From Sphingomonas faeni (GTDB taxonomy: Bacteria; Pseudomonadota; Alphaproteobacteria; Sphingomonadales; Sphingomonadaceae), in the NCBI RefSeq assembly GCF_024273235.1, contig NZ_JANBVH010000005.1, positions 62,001 through 126,000 of the forward strand: DNA of 64,000 nucleotides, in the 5' to 3' direction. Positions 52,360 through 61,420 of the stretch are shown one piece after another. Under the pieces are notes generated by a model. The model did not search any database. It was not told where the DNA came from and worked only from the letters and a program-made list of their open reading frames with translations. Positions within the stretch are counted from its first letter, which is position 1, and every line of letters begins with the position of its first letter. A program made the translations under genes and the position numbers.

Positions 52360-53360
52360 TGGGTCTGTTCCGGATTGGCGAGTTCGACAGCGGTCAGGAC
52401 GGCACCCAGCAGGAGATGCGTGACCAGCCAGAGTGCGGCGATCATCGCCATCATTGCGGTCACCTGCGACGCCTGCCCGACCGTGAAGGCGACCAGGCCG
52501 GCAAACACGATGTCCTTGTTCGGCAGCAGCGGCAGGCGCGACACGAGCAGCCGCAGCGTGGCGAGCACCAGCCACCAGGCGAGCGGCGCGGCGGGCATCG
52601 CGACCGCCCACAGCGCAGCGGCCAGCACCGTCGTCGCGACGATCCGCAGCAGGTGGATGACGGCGATCCGCTGGAGCGCGTCGCGGGTCAGCGTGAACAG
52701 CCGCTTGCGCATCACCAGCACGACCACCGACGGCACTGCGATGCTGGCGGCCGACACGATCATCACCTTGGCATCGGTGCCCAGGTTCAGCGCGGCGAGC
52801 GATCGCCAGCTGACCACAGCAAGCACAAGCGTGCAGCAATTGGCGACGACGGCCGACAGGATCGACACGTCCTTGATCGTCCCGAACGGCGTACCGATCA
52901 GCGACGCGTGCCGCCGCGCCCAGGCATAGAAATACAGCTCGCCCGAATAGCCGGCGACGATCTCGTTGCTGATCCGCTTGCGCAGCAGCGCCAGCATCCC
53001 GCGCGGCGGCAGGTTCCAAAGGCGACGGTAGATGACCCATTCGCTCGCGGGCAATGCGAGATAGCCGGCGGCGAACAACAGCCAGAACAGCGGCGAGCGC
53101 GGCACCATGCCGATGACTGCGCGCACGTCGAGATGCCGCAACTGCCACAGCGCCGCGATCAGGATGGCGGCCGACAGCAACGGCGTCAGGCCACGCGCCA
53201 ACAGCCCCTTCTGCACCGCGATCGGCTTGATCGGCGAAGGCGCGGGCGGACGGTCGTACAGGTCGCCACCGCGGGGATAGGCCAGGCCGGCATGGGGCAG
53301 ACCGGCATGGGGCAGGCGGGCATGGGGTAAGCTCGCGGGATTTATGCTGGCCGGGGTCAC
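52356..53360 (-). CDS. Lysylphosphatidylglycerol-synthase-like (flippase-type) membrane protein
   Basis: About 334 residues if the GTG at 53360 is used; the frame is open up to 53480, so the start is uncertain. About eight membrane helices after a soluble N-terminus. The latter contains three or four copies of a five-residue unit (LPHAG) encoded by 15-base repeats. SNEIVAGYSGELYFYAWARRH resembles the LPG synthase/UPF0104 transmembrane family, which includes lipid or glycolipid translocators. Divergent from the DUF2334-GT4 unit. Confidence 0.75.
   Translation of the reverse strand: MTPASINPASLPHARLPHAGLPHAGLAYPRGGDLYDRPPAPSPIKPIAVQKGLLARGLTPLLSAAILIAALWQLRHLDVRAVIGMVPRSPLFWLLFAAGYLALPASEWVIYRRLWNLPPRGMLALLRKRISNEIVAGYSGELYFYAWARRHASLIGTPFGTIKDVSILSAVVANCCTLVLAVVSWRSLAALNLGTDAKVMIVSAASIAVPSVVVLVMRKRLFTLTRDALQRIAVIHLLRIVATTVLAAALWAVAMPAAPLAWWLVLATLRLLVSRLPLLPNKDIVFAGLVAFTVGQASQVTAMMAMIAALWLVTHLLLGAVLTAVELANPEQTQ
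53285..53330. repeat. 15-base tandem repeats in the N-terminus of the LPG-synthase-like gene
   Basis: About three near-perfect copies of CCGGCATGGGGCAG with one more base, giving PHAGL units in the protein. Copy-number change would keep the reading frame. Confidence 0.8.
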
Positions 53361-53620
53361 GTCGCGGTCCAGATTTCGAAGCGCAGCGACGCTGCGGCGG
53401 TACACGAGCCGAAGTTTGTCATGGCCCTGAGACGCCACCGCGCTGCAGCATCCGCAGTCTTCGCCGCGCGTCCCCGGCAAAATTCTCGGGATTGATCAGG
53501 TCTGGGCATTTCGACGACGGAAACGCCCCGTTCGCCGGAAAATTTTCGGCAGCGGACTGCGGATGGAATTACGCGGCGCCGTCTGCCGGGCATGCACGTG
53601 CACGACGCTCGCGAGGTAGG
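53361..53620. promoter_or_regulatory. Divergent intergenic region of the envelope-type gene cluster
   Basis: 260 bases presumably containing promoters for both directions. I see no strong palindrome or recognisable operator. A possible ribosome binding site (AGGTAGG) precedes the ATG at 53621. Confidence 0.35.
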
Positions 53621-54445
53621 ATGATGACGGCCGCGACGACCCCTTTGCCCGATCGACGCCTAGTTGTGTCGATCCACGACGTCTCGCCCGCGTTCGAAGA
53701 TTCGATTGACCGCCTTGCGGACATGATCGGCGATATCCTGGGTGGGCCCCGCTTCGCGATGCTGGTGGTGCCCGATCACTGGGGTGCCGCGCCGCTGGAC
53801 CGCGCGCCCGCGTTCGCGCGCCGGTTGCGTGGCTGGGCCGGTGCGGGGGTCGAGATGTTCCTGCACGGCTGGTTCCACCGCGACACGAGCGATCACCGGG
53901 GCGCCGGCGCGGCGATCAAGGCACGCTACATGACCGCGGGCGAGGGCGAGTTCCTCGGGCTGAGCGCGGACGAGGCCGAATTTCGCATGCGGCGCGGTCG
54001 CGACGTGGTCGAGCAGGCGATCGGTGAGCCCGTCGCCGGCTTCGTCGCGCCGGCCTGGCTGTACGGTGCCGGGGCGATGACGGCATTGAAGGCCTGCGAT
54101 TTCGCGCTGGCGGAGGATCATTTCCGGGTTTGGCGGCCGGCGACCGGGGCGGTCGTCGCGCGCGGGCCGGTCGTGACCTGGGCCAGCCGGTCGCCTGCGC
54201 GCACCGCGAGCTCGCTCGCGGTGGCCGCCGCCGCCCGCGCGCTGCCCGATTGGCTGCCGACGCTGAGGGTCGCGGTGCATCCGGGCGACGTCACGAAGGA
54301 GTCGCTCATGACGAGTATCGATCGGACGATCCGGTCGCTGTCGGGCCGTCGCACGGTGGCTCGCTATGCGGATTTGCCGGGCGTGGAAGGCGGGCGCGGG
54401 GGCTCGCCGATCGGATCCGGTCTGGTGCCAGAAGGTGTGTCATGA
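53621..54445 (+). CDS. DUF2334-type polysaccharide deacetylase-like protein
   Basis: 274 residues. The NodB-like fold shows RLVVSIHDVSPAFEDSIDRL with the Asp, VEMFLHGWFHRD with the His pair, GFVAPAWLYGAGAM, and LRVAVHPGDVTKESLM. DUF2334 proteins are close to the YdjC/NodB carbohydrate deacetylases. It is first in a run of four genes (GT4 glycosyltransferase, one-helix protein, DUF347 protein) and is probably part of the same process. No signal peptide, so a cytosolic substrate such as a lipid-linked sugar is likely. Confidence 0.85.
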   Translation: MMTAATTPLPDRRLVVSIHDVSPAFEDSIDRLADMIGDILGGPRFAMLVVPDHWGAAPLDRAPAFARRLRGWAGAGVEMFLHGWFHRDTSDHRGAGAAIKARYMTAGEGEFLGLSADEAEFRMRRGRDVVEQAIGEPVAGFVAPAWLYGAGAMTALKACDFALAEDHFRVWRPATGAVVARGPVVTWASRSPARTASSLAVAAAARALPDWLPTLRVAVHPGDVTKESLMTSIDRTIRSLSGRRTVARYADLPGVEGGRGGSPIGSGLVPEGVS

Positions 54446-54458
54446 AGGGAGGTCTGTC

Positions 54459-55649
54459 ATGAAGATCGTCGACGTCTGTGCCTTCTATACGCCGAGCGGT
54501 GGCGGCGTCCGTACCTATGTCGATCGCAAGCTGGTCGCGTTCGCCGAGCGCGGGCACGAGATGGTCGTCGTGGCGCCCGGCGCGCGCGACGGCCAGGAAC
54601 GGCGTGGGCCGCATGCCAGAATTCGCTGGGTACGGTCGCCGCGCTTCCCGCTCGATCGCTCCTATCGCTATTTCGGCGACCGTGCGGCGCTCCACCGCGT
54701 GCTCGACGAGGAGGATGCCGATCTGGTCGAGGTCTCGTCGCCGTGGCGCAGCGCATCGATGGTGGCGGACTGGCGCGACACGCGACGGGCGCGGGCTCGG
54801 CTGTCGCTGATCGCGCATGCCGATCCGTTGTCGGCCTATGCCTATCGCTGGTTCGGCGCGGTCGCGTCGACGCAGACGATCGATCGCGCGTTCGACTGGT
54901 ATTGGCGCCACCTGCGCCGGCTGGACCAACGGTTCGACATGATCGTCAGCGCCAGCGACAGCCTGAGCGAGCGGCTGCGCGACGGCGGCCTGCAAAAGGT
55001 GCTGACCGATCCGATGGGGGTGGAGCCGGGCCAGTTCTCGCCGGCGCTGCGCGATCCGGCGACGCGGCGCGAGATGCTGGCGTTGTGCGGACTGCCCGGG
55101 GATGCGCTGCTGTTGATCGGGGTCGGGCGTCACGCGCCCGAAAAGCGTTGGCCGATGGTGGCGCAGGCGACCACGCTCGCCGGCGCCAAGGTGCCGGTCG
55201 GGCTGGTGATCGTCGGCGGTGGATCGCGGCAGGGGCCGGTGATCGAGGCGATCGACGGCAACCCGCACGTCCGCCTGATCGAGCCGACCACCGACCGGGC
55301 GGCGCTGGCACGGATGATGGCCAGTGCCGACGCGCTGATCCATGGTTGCGAGGCGGAGACGTTCTGCTTCGTCGCGGCGGAGGCGATCGCGTCCGGCCTG
55401 CCGCTGATCGCGCCCGACCGTGGCGGCGCCGCCGACCTCGCCCGCGCGGGCGGCGGCGTGCTCTACCAGTCGGGCGACCCGGTGGCGGCGGCGGAGGCGA
55501 TCCTGACGATCGCGCGCGCCGGCGCTGCACCCCGCGCAATCCGGCCGGTGCGGACGATGGACGAGCATTTCGACGCGCTGCTCGCGCTGTATGCGGGCCA
55601 GGATCTGGGCGCCGGACGATCCAGGTTGGAAGGGGGAGCAGGTCGATGA
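54459..55649 (+). CDS. GT4-family glycosyltransferase
   Basis: 396 residues, no signal or membrane helix. The N-terminal acceptor domain starts MKIVDVCAFYTPSGGGVRTYV. The donor-binding domain has LIGVGRHAPEKRWPMVAQA, and the EX7E motif occurs at GCEAETFCFVAAEAIASGLP. It transfers a sugar from a nucleotide-sugar to a lipid or glycan acceptor. The ATG at 54459 follows GGAGGT at a good spacing. It starts 13 bases after the deacetylase gene and its own stop overlaps the next start (ATGA), so expression is coupled. Confidence 0.9.
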   Translation: MKIVDVCAFYTPSGGGVRTYVDRKLVAFAERGHEMVVVAPGARDGQERRGPHARIRWVRSPRFPLDRSYRYFGDRAALHRVLDEEDADLVEVSSPWRSASMVADWRDTRRARARLSLIAHADPLSAYAYRWFGAVASTQTIDRAFDWYWRHLRRLDQRFDMIVSASDSLSERLRDGGLQKVLTDPMGVEPGQFSPALRDPATRREMLALCGLPGDALLLIGVGRHAPEKRWPMVAQATTLAGAKVPVGLVIVGGGSRQGPVIEAIDGNPHVRLIEPTTDRAALARMMASADALIHGCEAETFCFVAAEAIASGLPLIAPDRGGAADLARAGGGVLYQSGDPVAAAEAILTIARAGAAPRAIRPVRTMDEHFDALLALYAGQDLGAGRSRLEGGAGR

Positions 55650-55909
55650 CCGTGATCGCCGCGCGGTACGCGCTCGACGTCGATCCGCCGGTCGCGCCAT
55701 CAGCGGTTTCATCGATGGGGGCGCCTGATGCCAGCTGCGACTTCAGCGGCGACGGGCGACTGCCCCGCGACGCCGCGGAGGATCGATCGGCCTGGACCTG
55801 TCCGGGGTTCTATCTCGCCATGCCGACCTGCGCGCTCCTGATGGCGTCGGTCGCGATCATCCGGCTGTACCGCGTCGTGACGCTGGGCTTCGTCGGCGGA
55901 GCGTCTTGA
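55646..55909 (+). CDS. Small one-helix membrane protein
   Basis: 87 residues. About 55 residues of soluble N-terminus are followed by a hydrophobic stretch (FYLAMPTCALLMASVAIIRL) and a short tail. No family known. It overlaps the glycosyltransferase by four bases and the DUF347-type gene by four, and is preceded by AGGGGGAG. It lies in the middle of a four-gene coupled operon and may be an accessory of the membrane protein next door. Confidence 0.68.
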   Translation: MTVIAARYALDVDPPVAPSAVSSMGAPDASCDFSGDGRLPRDAAEDRSAWTCPGFYLAMPTCALLMASVAIIRLYRVVTLGFVGGAS

Positions 55910-56679
55910 GCCGCCGTCACCGCGGGGTGCGGACGAAGGTCCCGGCGGTGACCGCGGCGTTCTGGGTCATAATGATTCTCGCGACCACGCTGGGCGAGAC
56001 CGCCAGCGACGCGGTCAGCCTGTCGATGAAGCTCGGATATCTCGCCGCCACGGGCATGTTCGCCGCGATCCTGGTGCTGCTGGTCTGGCGGCAGACGGCG
56101 TCGCGGCGTTATCGCCCGTTCCTGTACTGGGCGACGATCATCGCATCGACCACCGCGGGGACGACGATGGCGGACTTCGCCACGCGGTCGCTCGTGATCG
56201 GCTATGCGGGTGGCTCGCTGATCATGCTCGGCTGTGTCGCAGGGGCGTTGCTGAGCTGGCACCGGACGCTCGGATCGGTGTCGGTCGCGACGATCCGCGA
56301 ACCACGCGCGGAACTGTTCTACTGGCTCACGATCACGCTATCCCAAGCGCTGGGCACCGCGCTCGGCGACTGGACTGCGGATACCGGCAGGCTCGGCTAT
56401 GGCGGCGCGGCGATCGTCTTCGGGGCGATGCTGGCGGTGATCGCCGCCTTTTACCTTTGGCGTTCGATCGACCGCGTGCTGCTGTTCTGGAGCGCATTCA
56501 TCCTGATCCGGCCGTTGGGCGCGGCGGTCGGCGACCTGCTCGACCAGCCACTCGATCATGGTGGGCTCGCGTTCGGCCCATCGTCGGCGTCGGGCCTGCT
56601 GGTCGGTGTCATCGTCCTGCTGGTGGCGCTATGGCCGTTATACCCGTCGCGGACCCGGACGACCGTCACCGCGTCTTAG
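55906..56679 (+). CDS. DUF347-repeat membrane protein (COG4705-like)
   Basis: 257 residues with about eight membrane helices. Four repeated motifs, TTLGETASDAVS, TTAGTTMADFATRS, QALGTALGDWTAD and RPLGAAVGDLLDQ, each with Gly and Asp/Glu in the membrane, are the DUF347 repeats. Function is unknown. It starts from a TTG overlapping the preceding stop. It is the last gene of the cluster; the sigma factor gene follows on the same strand after about 190 bases. Confidence 0.85.
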   Translation: MSRRHRGVRTKVPAVTAAFWVIMILATTLGETASDAVSLSMKLGYLAATGMFAAILVLLVWRQTASRRYRPFLYWATIIASTTAGTTMADFATRSLVIGYAGGSLIMLGCVAGALLSWHRTLGSVSVATIREPRAELFYWLTITLSQALGTALGDWTADTGRLGYGGAAIVFGAMLAVIAAFYLWRSIDRVLLFWSAFILIRPLGAAVGDLLDQPLDHGGLAFGPSSASGLLVGVIVLLVALWPLYPSRTRTTVTAS

Positions 56680-56866
56680 GCAGCGACCCGAGACCGGCGA
56701 TTTTCGGCGCGACATCGGGCACGTACGGGAGCATTAGCCACGGCACGACGGGGCGCCCACGGCATGCGTCTCGCCGCCGCGTGGCAAGCGTGTAAAAGAT
56801 GCCGGTGACTTTCGGAGGCATGCCGTAGCCGACGCCGACCAGATCCAGCCTGCCGGTCTTTCGGCG

Positions 56867-57385
56867 GTGCTCGCGGCCAACCGCCACCAGCTCGTCCGGT
56901 TCTTCACCGGGCGAACCGGCAGCGTCGCGGAAGCGGAAGACGTCGTCCAGGAAATCTGGCTTCACGTCGGGCAACCGCCGAAAGCCGATGGTGTAACAGG
57001 CGAGCCCGGCGCTGGCCCGATCGCGAACCCTCTCGCCTATCTTCACCGGGTCGGCATGAACATCGTGCTCGACCGGGTCCGCGCGAACGGGCGTCGCCAG
57101 CGGCGTGATGCAGGCTATGTCGACGCGACGACCTCGACCGTGGGGGCAGAGGCGATCGACGACGCGCCGTCCGCCTTCGATGCGGTCGCGGACAAGGAGC
57201 GCATGGCGCGTTTGACGACGGCGCTGACCGGCCCGCCCGAAGGGGCGATGCGGGTGTTCCGCCGGCACAGGATCGACGGCGCCTCGCACGCCGAGATCGC
57301 AGCCGAGTTCGGCATTTCGCGCAGTGCGGTTGAAAAGCATATCGCGGTTGCGCTCCGGCATCTTCGAAAGGCGCTCGATGATTGA
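56867..57385 (+). CDS. ECF sigma factor, FecI-like, with uncertain start
   Basis: 172 residues from GTG 56867. Region 2 includes SVAEAEDVVQEIWLHV and region 4 ASHAEIAAEFGISRSAVEKHIAVALRHLRKAL, as in FecI-type sigma factors. The family-like sequence seems to extend upstream (ADQIQPAGLSAVL), and an ATG with a good CGGAGG site at 56820 lies just out of frame and runs into TAG at once. A single base change near 56823-56825 would restore a longer protein. It precedes FecR and an STN receptor, which form the signalling pathway with it. Confidence 0.8.
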   Translation: MLAANRHQLVRFFTGRTGSVAEAEDVVQEIWLHVGQPPKADGVTGEPGAGPIANPLAYLHRVGMNIVLDRVRANGRRQRRDAGYVDATTSTVGAEAIDDAPSAFDAVADKERMARLTTALTGPPEGAMRVFRRHRIDGASHAEIAAEFGISRSAVEKHIAVALRHLRKALDD

Positions 57386-57514
57386 TCGCGATTTCGGACT
57401 GCGGTTCGCGATATCCCGTGGCGTCAACAGGATAGGCTGGGAGCCCTGCTGGCAAATTGCTTGGCGATCGGGCGCGCAACTGGGCGGGGGGCATCCGCCG
57501 GAAAGGAGGGCAGC

Positions 57515-58510
57515 ATGACAGATACACGGATGGCGACCGACGCCGCGGCGACCTGGCATGCGCGCCTCGATTCGCCGGATATGGACTGGGAGGATTTCGG
57601 GCGGTGGCTCGACGCCGACCCCTCGCATCGTGCCGCCTATGACGCAATCGCGGTCCTGGATGCGGAGATCGGCGAACGCGCCGCGGCGATCGCTGCGCTT
57701 TTGCCCGCGAACGATGACGAGGTTGCCGTACCTGCCTCGGATGCGGGTGTTCCGGACGCTGGCTCGGCCTCGCGCGGGACGCGGTGGCGGTGGGCGGCGA
57801 TCGGGACCAGCGGTGCGCTCGCCGCCGGCCTCGCGCTCCTGCTCGTCGCGCCGTCGAACGATGGCGCCGCGCAAGTCTATGCCACCGGCCGCAGCGAGAC
57901 CCGGTCGGTCACGCTCGACGATGGCAGCCGCATGCAGATCGACCGCGGATCGCGCGTGTCGGTGACCGGCGGCGGTACGCCGGTGATTGAGATCGCGCAG
58001 GGCGCGGCGAGCTTTGCGGTCCGTCACGATCCGTCGCGCGTGCTGATGGTGCGCGCCGGCGGTTACGAGGTGCGCGACGTCGGCACGCGGTTCGACGTCG
58101 TCAGTGCCCGCGGACGGGTCGCGATCACCGTCGCGCAGGGCATGGTCAGCGTCGTGCCGAGCGGGGGAGCGATCGGCGATGCGACGATGCTCAACGCCGG
58201 TCAGAGCCTGACCATCACGCCCGACAAGCAGATCGCGATACGCGGGCGGATCGACCCGGCGCGCGTCGCGGACTGGACCGATGGTCGTCTCGACTATGAC
58301 GGCGCGCCGTTGACGCTGGTTGCCGCCGATATCTCGCGGTATGCGGACAGCCCGCTGGTGGTCGATCCATCCGCGGCGGACCTGCGTTTTTCCGGGGTGT
58401 TGACGATTGGTGATGGTTCGCGGCTCGTCGATCAGCTTCGTGCGGTGCTGCCGATACGCGCTCGTCGCGTCGCTGGCGTCGTGCATCTGGACGCTGCCGG
58501 CCCACGCTGA
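57515..58510 (+). CDS. FecR-type anti-sigma regulator
   Basis: 331 residues. The cytoplasmic N-terminal domain (WEDFGRWLDADPSHRAAYDA) has the FecR/DUF4880-like fold. A membrane helix lies at about 96-115 (GALAAGLALLLVA). The periplasmic FecR domain contains TRSVTLDDGSRMQIDRGSRV and RAGGYEVRDVGTRFDVVSA. It passes the receptor signal to the sigma factor. ATG 57515 follows AAAGGAGG. Its end overlaps the receptor frame by nearly 100 bases. Confidence 0.92.
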   Translation: MTDTRMATDAAATWHARLDSPDMDWEDFGRWLDADPSHRAAYDAIAVLDAEIGERAAAIAALLPANDDEVAVPASDAGVPDAGSASRGTRWRWAAIGTSGALAAGLALLLVAPSNDGAAQVYATGRSETRSVTLDDGSRMQIDRGSRVSVTGGGTPVIEIAQGAASFAVRHDPSRVLMVRAGGYEVRDVGTRFDVVSARGRVAITVAQGMVSVVPSGGAIGDATMLNAGQSLTITPDKQIAIRGRIDPARVADWTDGRLDYDGAPLTLVAADISRYADSPLVVDPSAADLRFSGVLTIGDGSRLVDQLRAVLPIRARRVAGVVHLDAAGPR

Positions 58511-60770
58511 GCGTAAAGCCGGTGGCCGGCAGGCGATAACGATCCCTGCCGGAACGCTGCGATCGGCACTGGACGCGCTTGCGCGCCAGACCGGCATCTC
58601 GATCGGTATGGCGGGAACGCTGCCCGATCTCCGCGTCCGCCGGATCGATCGCGGCAACGATATCGCGGAGGTGCTGGAACGAATCCTGTCGGGTAGCCGG
58701 CTGCGCGCCGTCCGCATCGATGCGATGACGTGGCGGATCGAGACGATCCCCGCCAAGCCGCCGCGCCTGCCCGCTCGTGTGTCGCCGCCCCCGTTGGCCG
58801 GCGGCGACATCATCGTCATCGCCAGCAAGCGCGACGAACGCCTGTCCGATCTTCCCGCCTCGATCAGCATCGCCGATCACCATGTCCTCGACCGGCTGGC
58901 AGGACGGCGCGGGCTGGTCGACGTGATGGCGGCGACCGACAGCGCGTTCTCGACCAATCTCGGCCCTGGTCGCGACCGCATCTTCCTGCGCGGGGTGGCC
59001 GACAGCGCCTTCAACGGTACCAGCCAGTCGCTCGTCAGCCTGTATCTCGACGACGTGCGGATCGGTTACGCCTCGCCCGATCCCGACCTCAGGATGGTCG
59101 ATGTCGAGCGCGTCGAGGTGCTGCGCGGGCCGCAGGGTACGCTCTACGGCACCGGTGCGCTCGGCGGGGTCGTCCGGATCGTGACGGTCGCACCCGATCT
59201 CGATCGCTGGACCGGCGGCGCGGCGATCGAGGGGACCGGCATCAACAACGGCGCGCTCGGCGGTGCGGTCGAGGGAACGCTCAACGTGCCGATCGTCGCG
59301 GGCACGCTGGCCCTGCGCGTATCGGGATGGGGCGAGACCATGCCCGGCTGGATCGACGATACCGGGCGCGATCGTCGCGACGTCAACCGCACCCGGCGGG
59401 TCGGCGGCCGTGCCGCGTTGCGCTGGGCGATCGGTGGCGGCTGGTCGGCGACGGTCAGCGGCGTCGCGCAAAGGATCGACGCGCGCGACAGCCAGTACGC
59501 GACCGACGGCCTGTCCCGCGCGACGCGTATCGCCGAACCGCAGGACAACGACTTCACGTCGGGTGCACTCACCATCCGCGGGCCGATCGGCAAGCTCGAG
59601 GCGCAGGCGACGACCGCCTATGTCGACCAAGAGTTCGGCAGCACGTACGACGCCAGCATCCTCGCACCCTCGCTCGGGGTCTCGGCGCCGCTAGCCTATA
59701 TCGAGGATCGGTCGGCGCAGCTCGTGTCGCAGGAGGTGCGGCTGAGCGACCCGACCGCCCGCCATCCCTGGCTCCTCGGTGCGACGGTGCTGCATTCCAT
59801 CAGCCGACTGGAGGGCCGCTTCGTGCCCGTCGGCGGTGCCGCCGCCATCGCCGTACGCCGCGACGAGGAAGACGTGACGGACGTCGCGCTGTTCGCCGAA
59901 GGGACGCAACGCCTGAGCAATGCGCTCGATTTCAAGCTGGGGCTGCGCGCTTTCTCGACGACCAGCCATCTCCAGCAGCAGGGCCCCGACCGCGAGCGGG
60001 CCTCCCGCCTCGGCGTGACGCCGAGCGCCACGCTCAGCTGGCACCGCGACGGCCTCGGGCTGGTCTGGCTGCGGTATGCGAGCGCGATCCGGCCGGTCGC
60101 GATCAGCCGGACCGCAGCGCCTGCCGATCGCCGCATCCCCGGCGACGAGTTGCAGAGCCTCGAACTGGGCTGGCGGATACGCCTTCTCGACGATCGGTTG
60201 AACCTGCACGGCGCGGTGTTCGGCTCGACCTGGGAGCATCTGCGCAGCGATACCGTCGGGTCCGACGGCCTGCTTGGCACCGTCGATGCGGGCAATGCGG
60301 TCAACTACGGCATCGAACTGGGCGGACGGATGTCGCTGGCGCCGATGGCGATCGATTTCGGCGCCACGCTGCAACGCGCCCGCCTGACGTCGAAATCGTC
60401 CGCCACGAACCTCGACCGCGACGATCGCCGCCTGCCGGTCGTGCCGGACGTGTCCGCCCATGTCACGGCGTCGCGCAGCCTCGTCGCGTTCGGGTTGCCG
60501 GCGACCGTCTACACGGCCGTGCGCTACACCGGGCGGACGCGCTTGAGCTTCGATCCGCTGCTCGACCGGCCGGCGGGGCATTATGCGACGGTCGATACTG
60601 GCGCCACGTTCGATCGCGGCGCGTGGCGCTGGTCGATCGACGTCACCAATCTCCTCGACAGCCGCGGCAACAGCTTCGGCTTCGGCAACCCGTTCACGCT
60701 CGCCACCAGCACGCAGACCGTACCGGTCCAGCCGCGGACGGCCACCGTCCGGCTTGCCATCGGCTGGTGA
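58413..60770 (+). CDS. TonB-dependent receptor with STN signalling domain
   Basis: About 785 residues. The start is uncertain: ATG 58413 or GTG 58440, the latter giving a cleaner signal peptide (ends LPAHA). Residues about 42-115 form the STN domain (ITIPAGTLRSALDALARQTG) that contacts FecR. A plug (IIVIASKRDERLSDLPASIS) and beta-barrel follow, ending in Trp (RLAIGW). The STN domain plus the sigma/FecR pair means ligand binding can trigger transcription. The ligand may be a siderophore, but this is not shown. Confidence 0.9.
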   Translation: MVRGSSISFVRCCRYALVASLASCIWTLPAHAERKAGGRQAITIPAGTLRSALDALARQTGISIGMAGTLPDLRVRRIDRGNDIAEVLERILSGSRLRAVRIDAMTWRIETIPAKPPRLPARVSPPPLAGGDIIVIASKRDERLSDLPASISIADHHVLDRLAGRRGLVDVMAATDSAFSTNLGPGRDRIFLRGVADSAFNGTSQSLVSLYLDDVRIGYASPDPDLRMVDVERVEVLRGPQGTLYGTGALGGVVRIVTVAPDLDRWTGGAAIEGTGINNGALGGAVEGTLNVPIVAGTLALRVSGWGETMPGWIDDTGRDRRDVNRTRRVGGRAALRWAIGGGWSATVSGVAQRIDARDSQYATDGLSRATRIAEPQDNDFTSGALTIRGPIGKLEAQATTAYVDQEFGSTYDASILAPSLGVSAPLAYIEDRSAQLVSQEVRLSDPTARHPWLLGATVLHSISRLEGRFVPVGGAAAIAVRRDEEDVTDVALFAEGTQRLSNALDFKLGLRAFSTTSHLQQQGPDRERASRLGVTPSATLSWHRDGLGLVWLRYASAIRPVAISRTAAPADRRIPGDELQSLELGWRIRLLDDRLNLHGAVFGSTWEHLRSDTVGSDGLLGTVDAGNAVNYGIELGGRMSLAPMAIDFGATLQRARLTSKSSATNLDRDDRRLPVVPDVSAHVTASRSLVAFGLPATVYTAVRYTGRTRLSFDPLLDRPAGHYATVDTGATFDRGAWRWSIDVTNLLDSRGNSFGFGNPFTLATSTQTVPVQPRTATVRLAIGW

Positions 60771-60838
60771 CGGACAAGCCCTTGTATGAACGCGATTTTA
60801 AGAGTCCGCGATGGCCTGGTGACGACAAAGGCCCTACC

Positions 60839-61420
60839 ATGCGCGTCATGGCCGGCCTGTTCATCTCCACCGTCGTGACGGCATTGCTGTCACGCCCCAG
60901 GCTTGCCGCTTCAATCGCATCGGCGGCGCTCCTGTCGAGTTGTGCCGGCGGCCCACCACCCTCTTCGATCGCGGCACCCTCTTCGATCGCGGCAGGGCCG
61001 CCATTCGTCGCCGAACGCTTTTTCGCGGGCCGCCTCGACGGAACCGGGACGCTCAGGATCCCGCTCCACGCGCCCTCCACCACGCACGTCACCAGCATCG
61101 GCAAGGTCGCCCCCGACGGTACGCTGACGCTCGACCAGCATATCGAGCAGCAGGGAAAGCCCGCACGGGACAGGCAGTGGCGGATCCGGCCGCTGGGCTA
61201 CGGACGCTACACCGGCACGCTGACCGATGCGACCGGGCCGGTGACCGGCGAGGCGGTGGGCAATCGCCTGCACCTGAGCTTTCCGATGAAGGGCGGCATG
61301 CGCGTCGATCAGTGGCTGACGCTGTCGCCCGACGCCCGCGTTGCGCAGAACCGGATGATCGTCCGCAAGCTGGGCGTCACCGTCGCCACGCTCGACGAAA
61401 CCATCAGGACAGTGCCATGA
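60839..61420 (+). CDS. DUF3833-like lipoprotein
   Basis: 193 residues. The signal peptide has a lipobox (LLSSC, about residue 35). Two copies of an 18-base unit give SSIAAP repeats after it. The rest resembles DUF3833 (FFAGRLDGTGTLRI, ARDRQWRIRPLGYGRYTGTL, GEAVGNRLHLSF). The family is of unknown function. Its stop overlaps the VIT-like gene by four bases (ATGA). Confidence 0.75.
   Translation: MRVMAGLFISTVVTALLSRPRLAASIASAALLSSCAGGPPPSSIAAPSSIAAGPPFVAERFFAGRLDGTGTLRIPLHAPSTTHVTSIGKVAPDGTLTLDQHIEQQGKPARDRQWRIRPLGYGRYTGTLTDATGPVTGEAVGNRLHLSFPMKGGMRVDQWLTLSPDARVAQNRMIVRKLGVTVATLDETIRTVP
60959..60994 (+). repeat. Two 18-base tandem repeats in the DUF3833-like gene
   Basis: The unit CCCTCTTCGATCGCGGCA occurs twice in a row after the lipobox region. 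Confidence 0.85.

Noticed and set aside
58730..61420. A plus-strand frame running through the STN receptor into the DUF3833-like gene
   Set aside because: Only its last 193 codons, from ATG 60839, look like a protein. The earlier part is an out-of-frame reading of the receptor.
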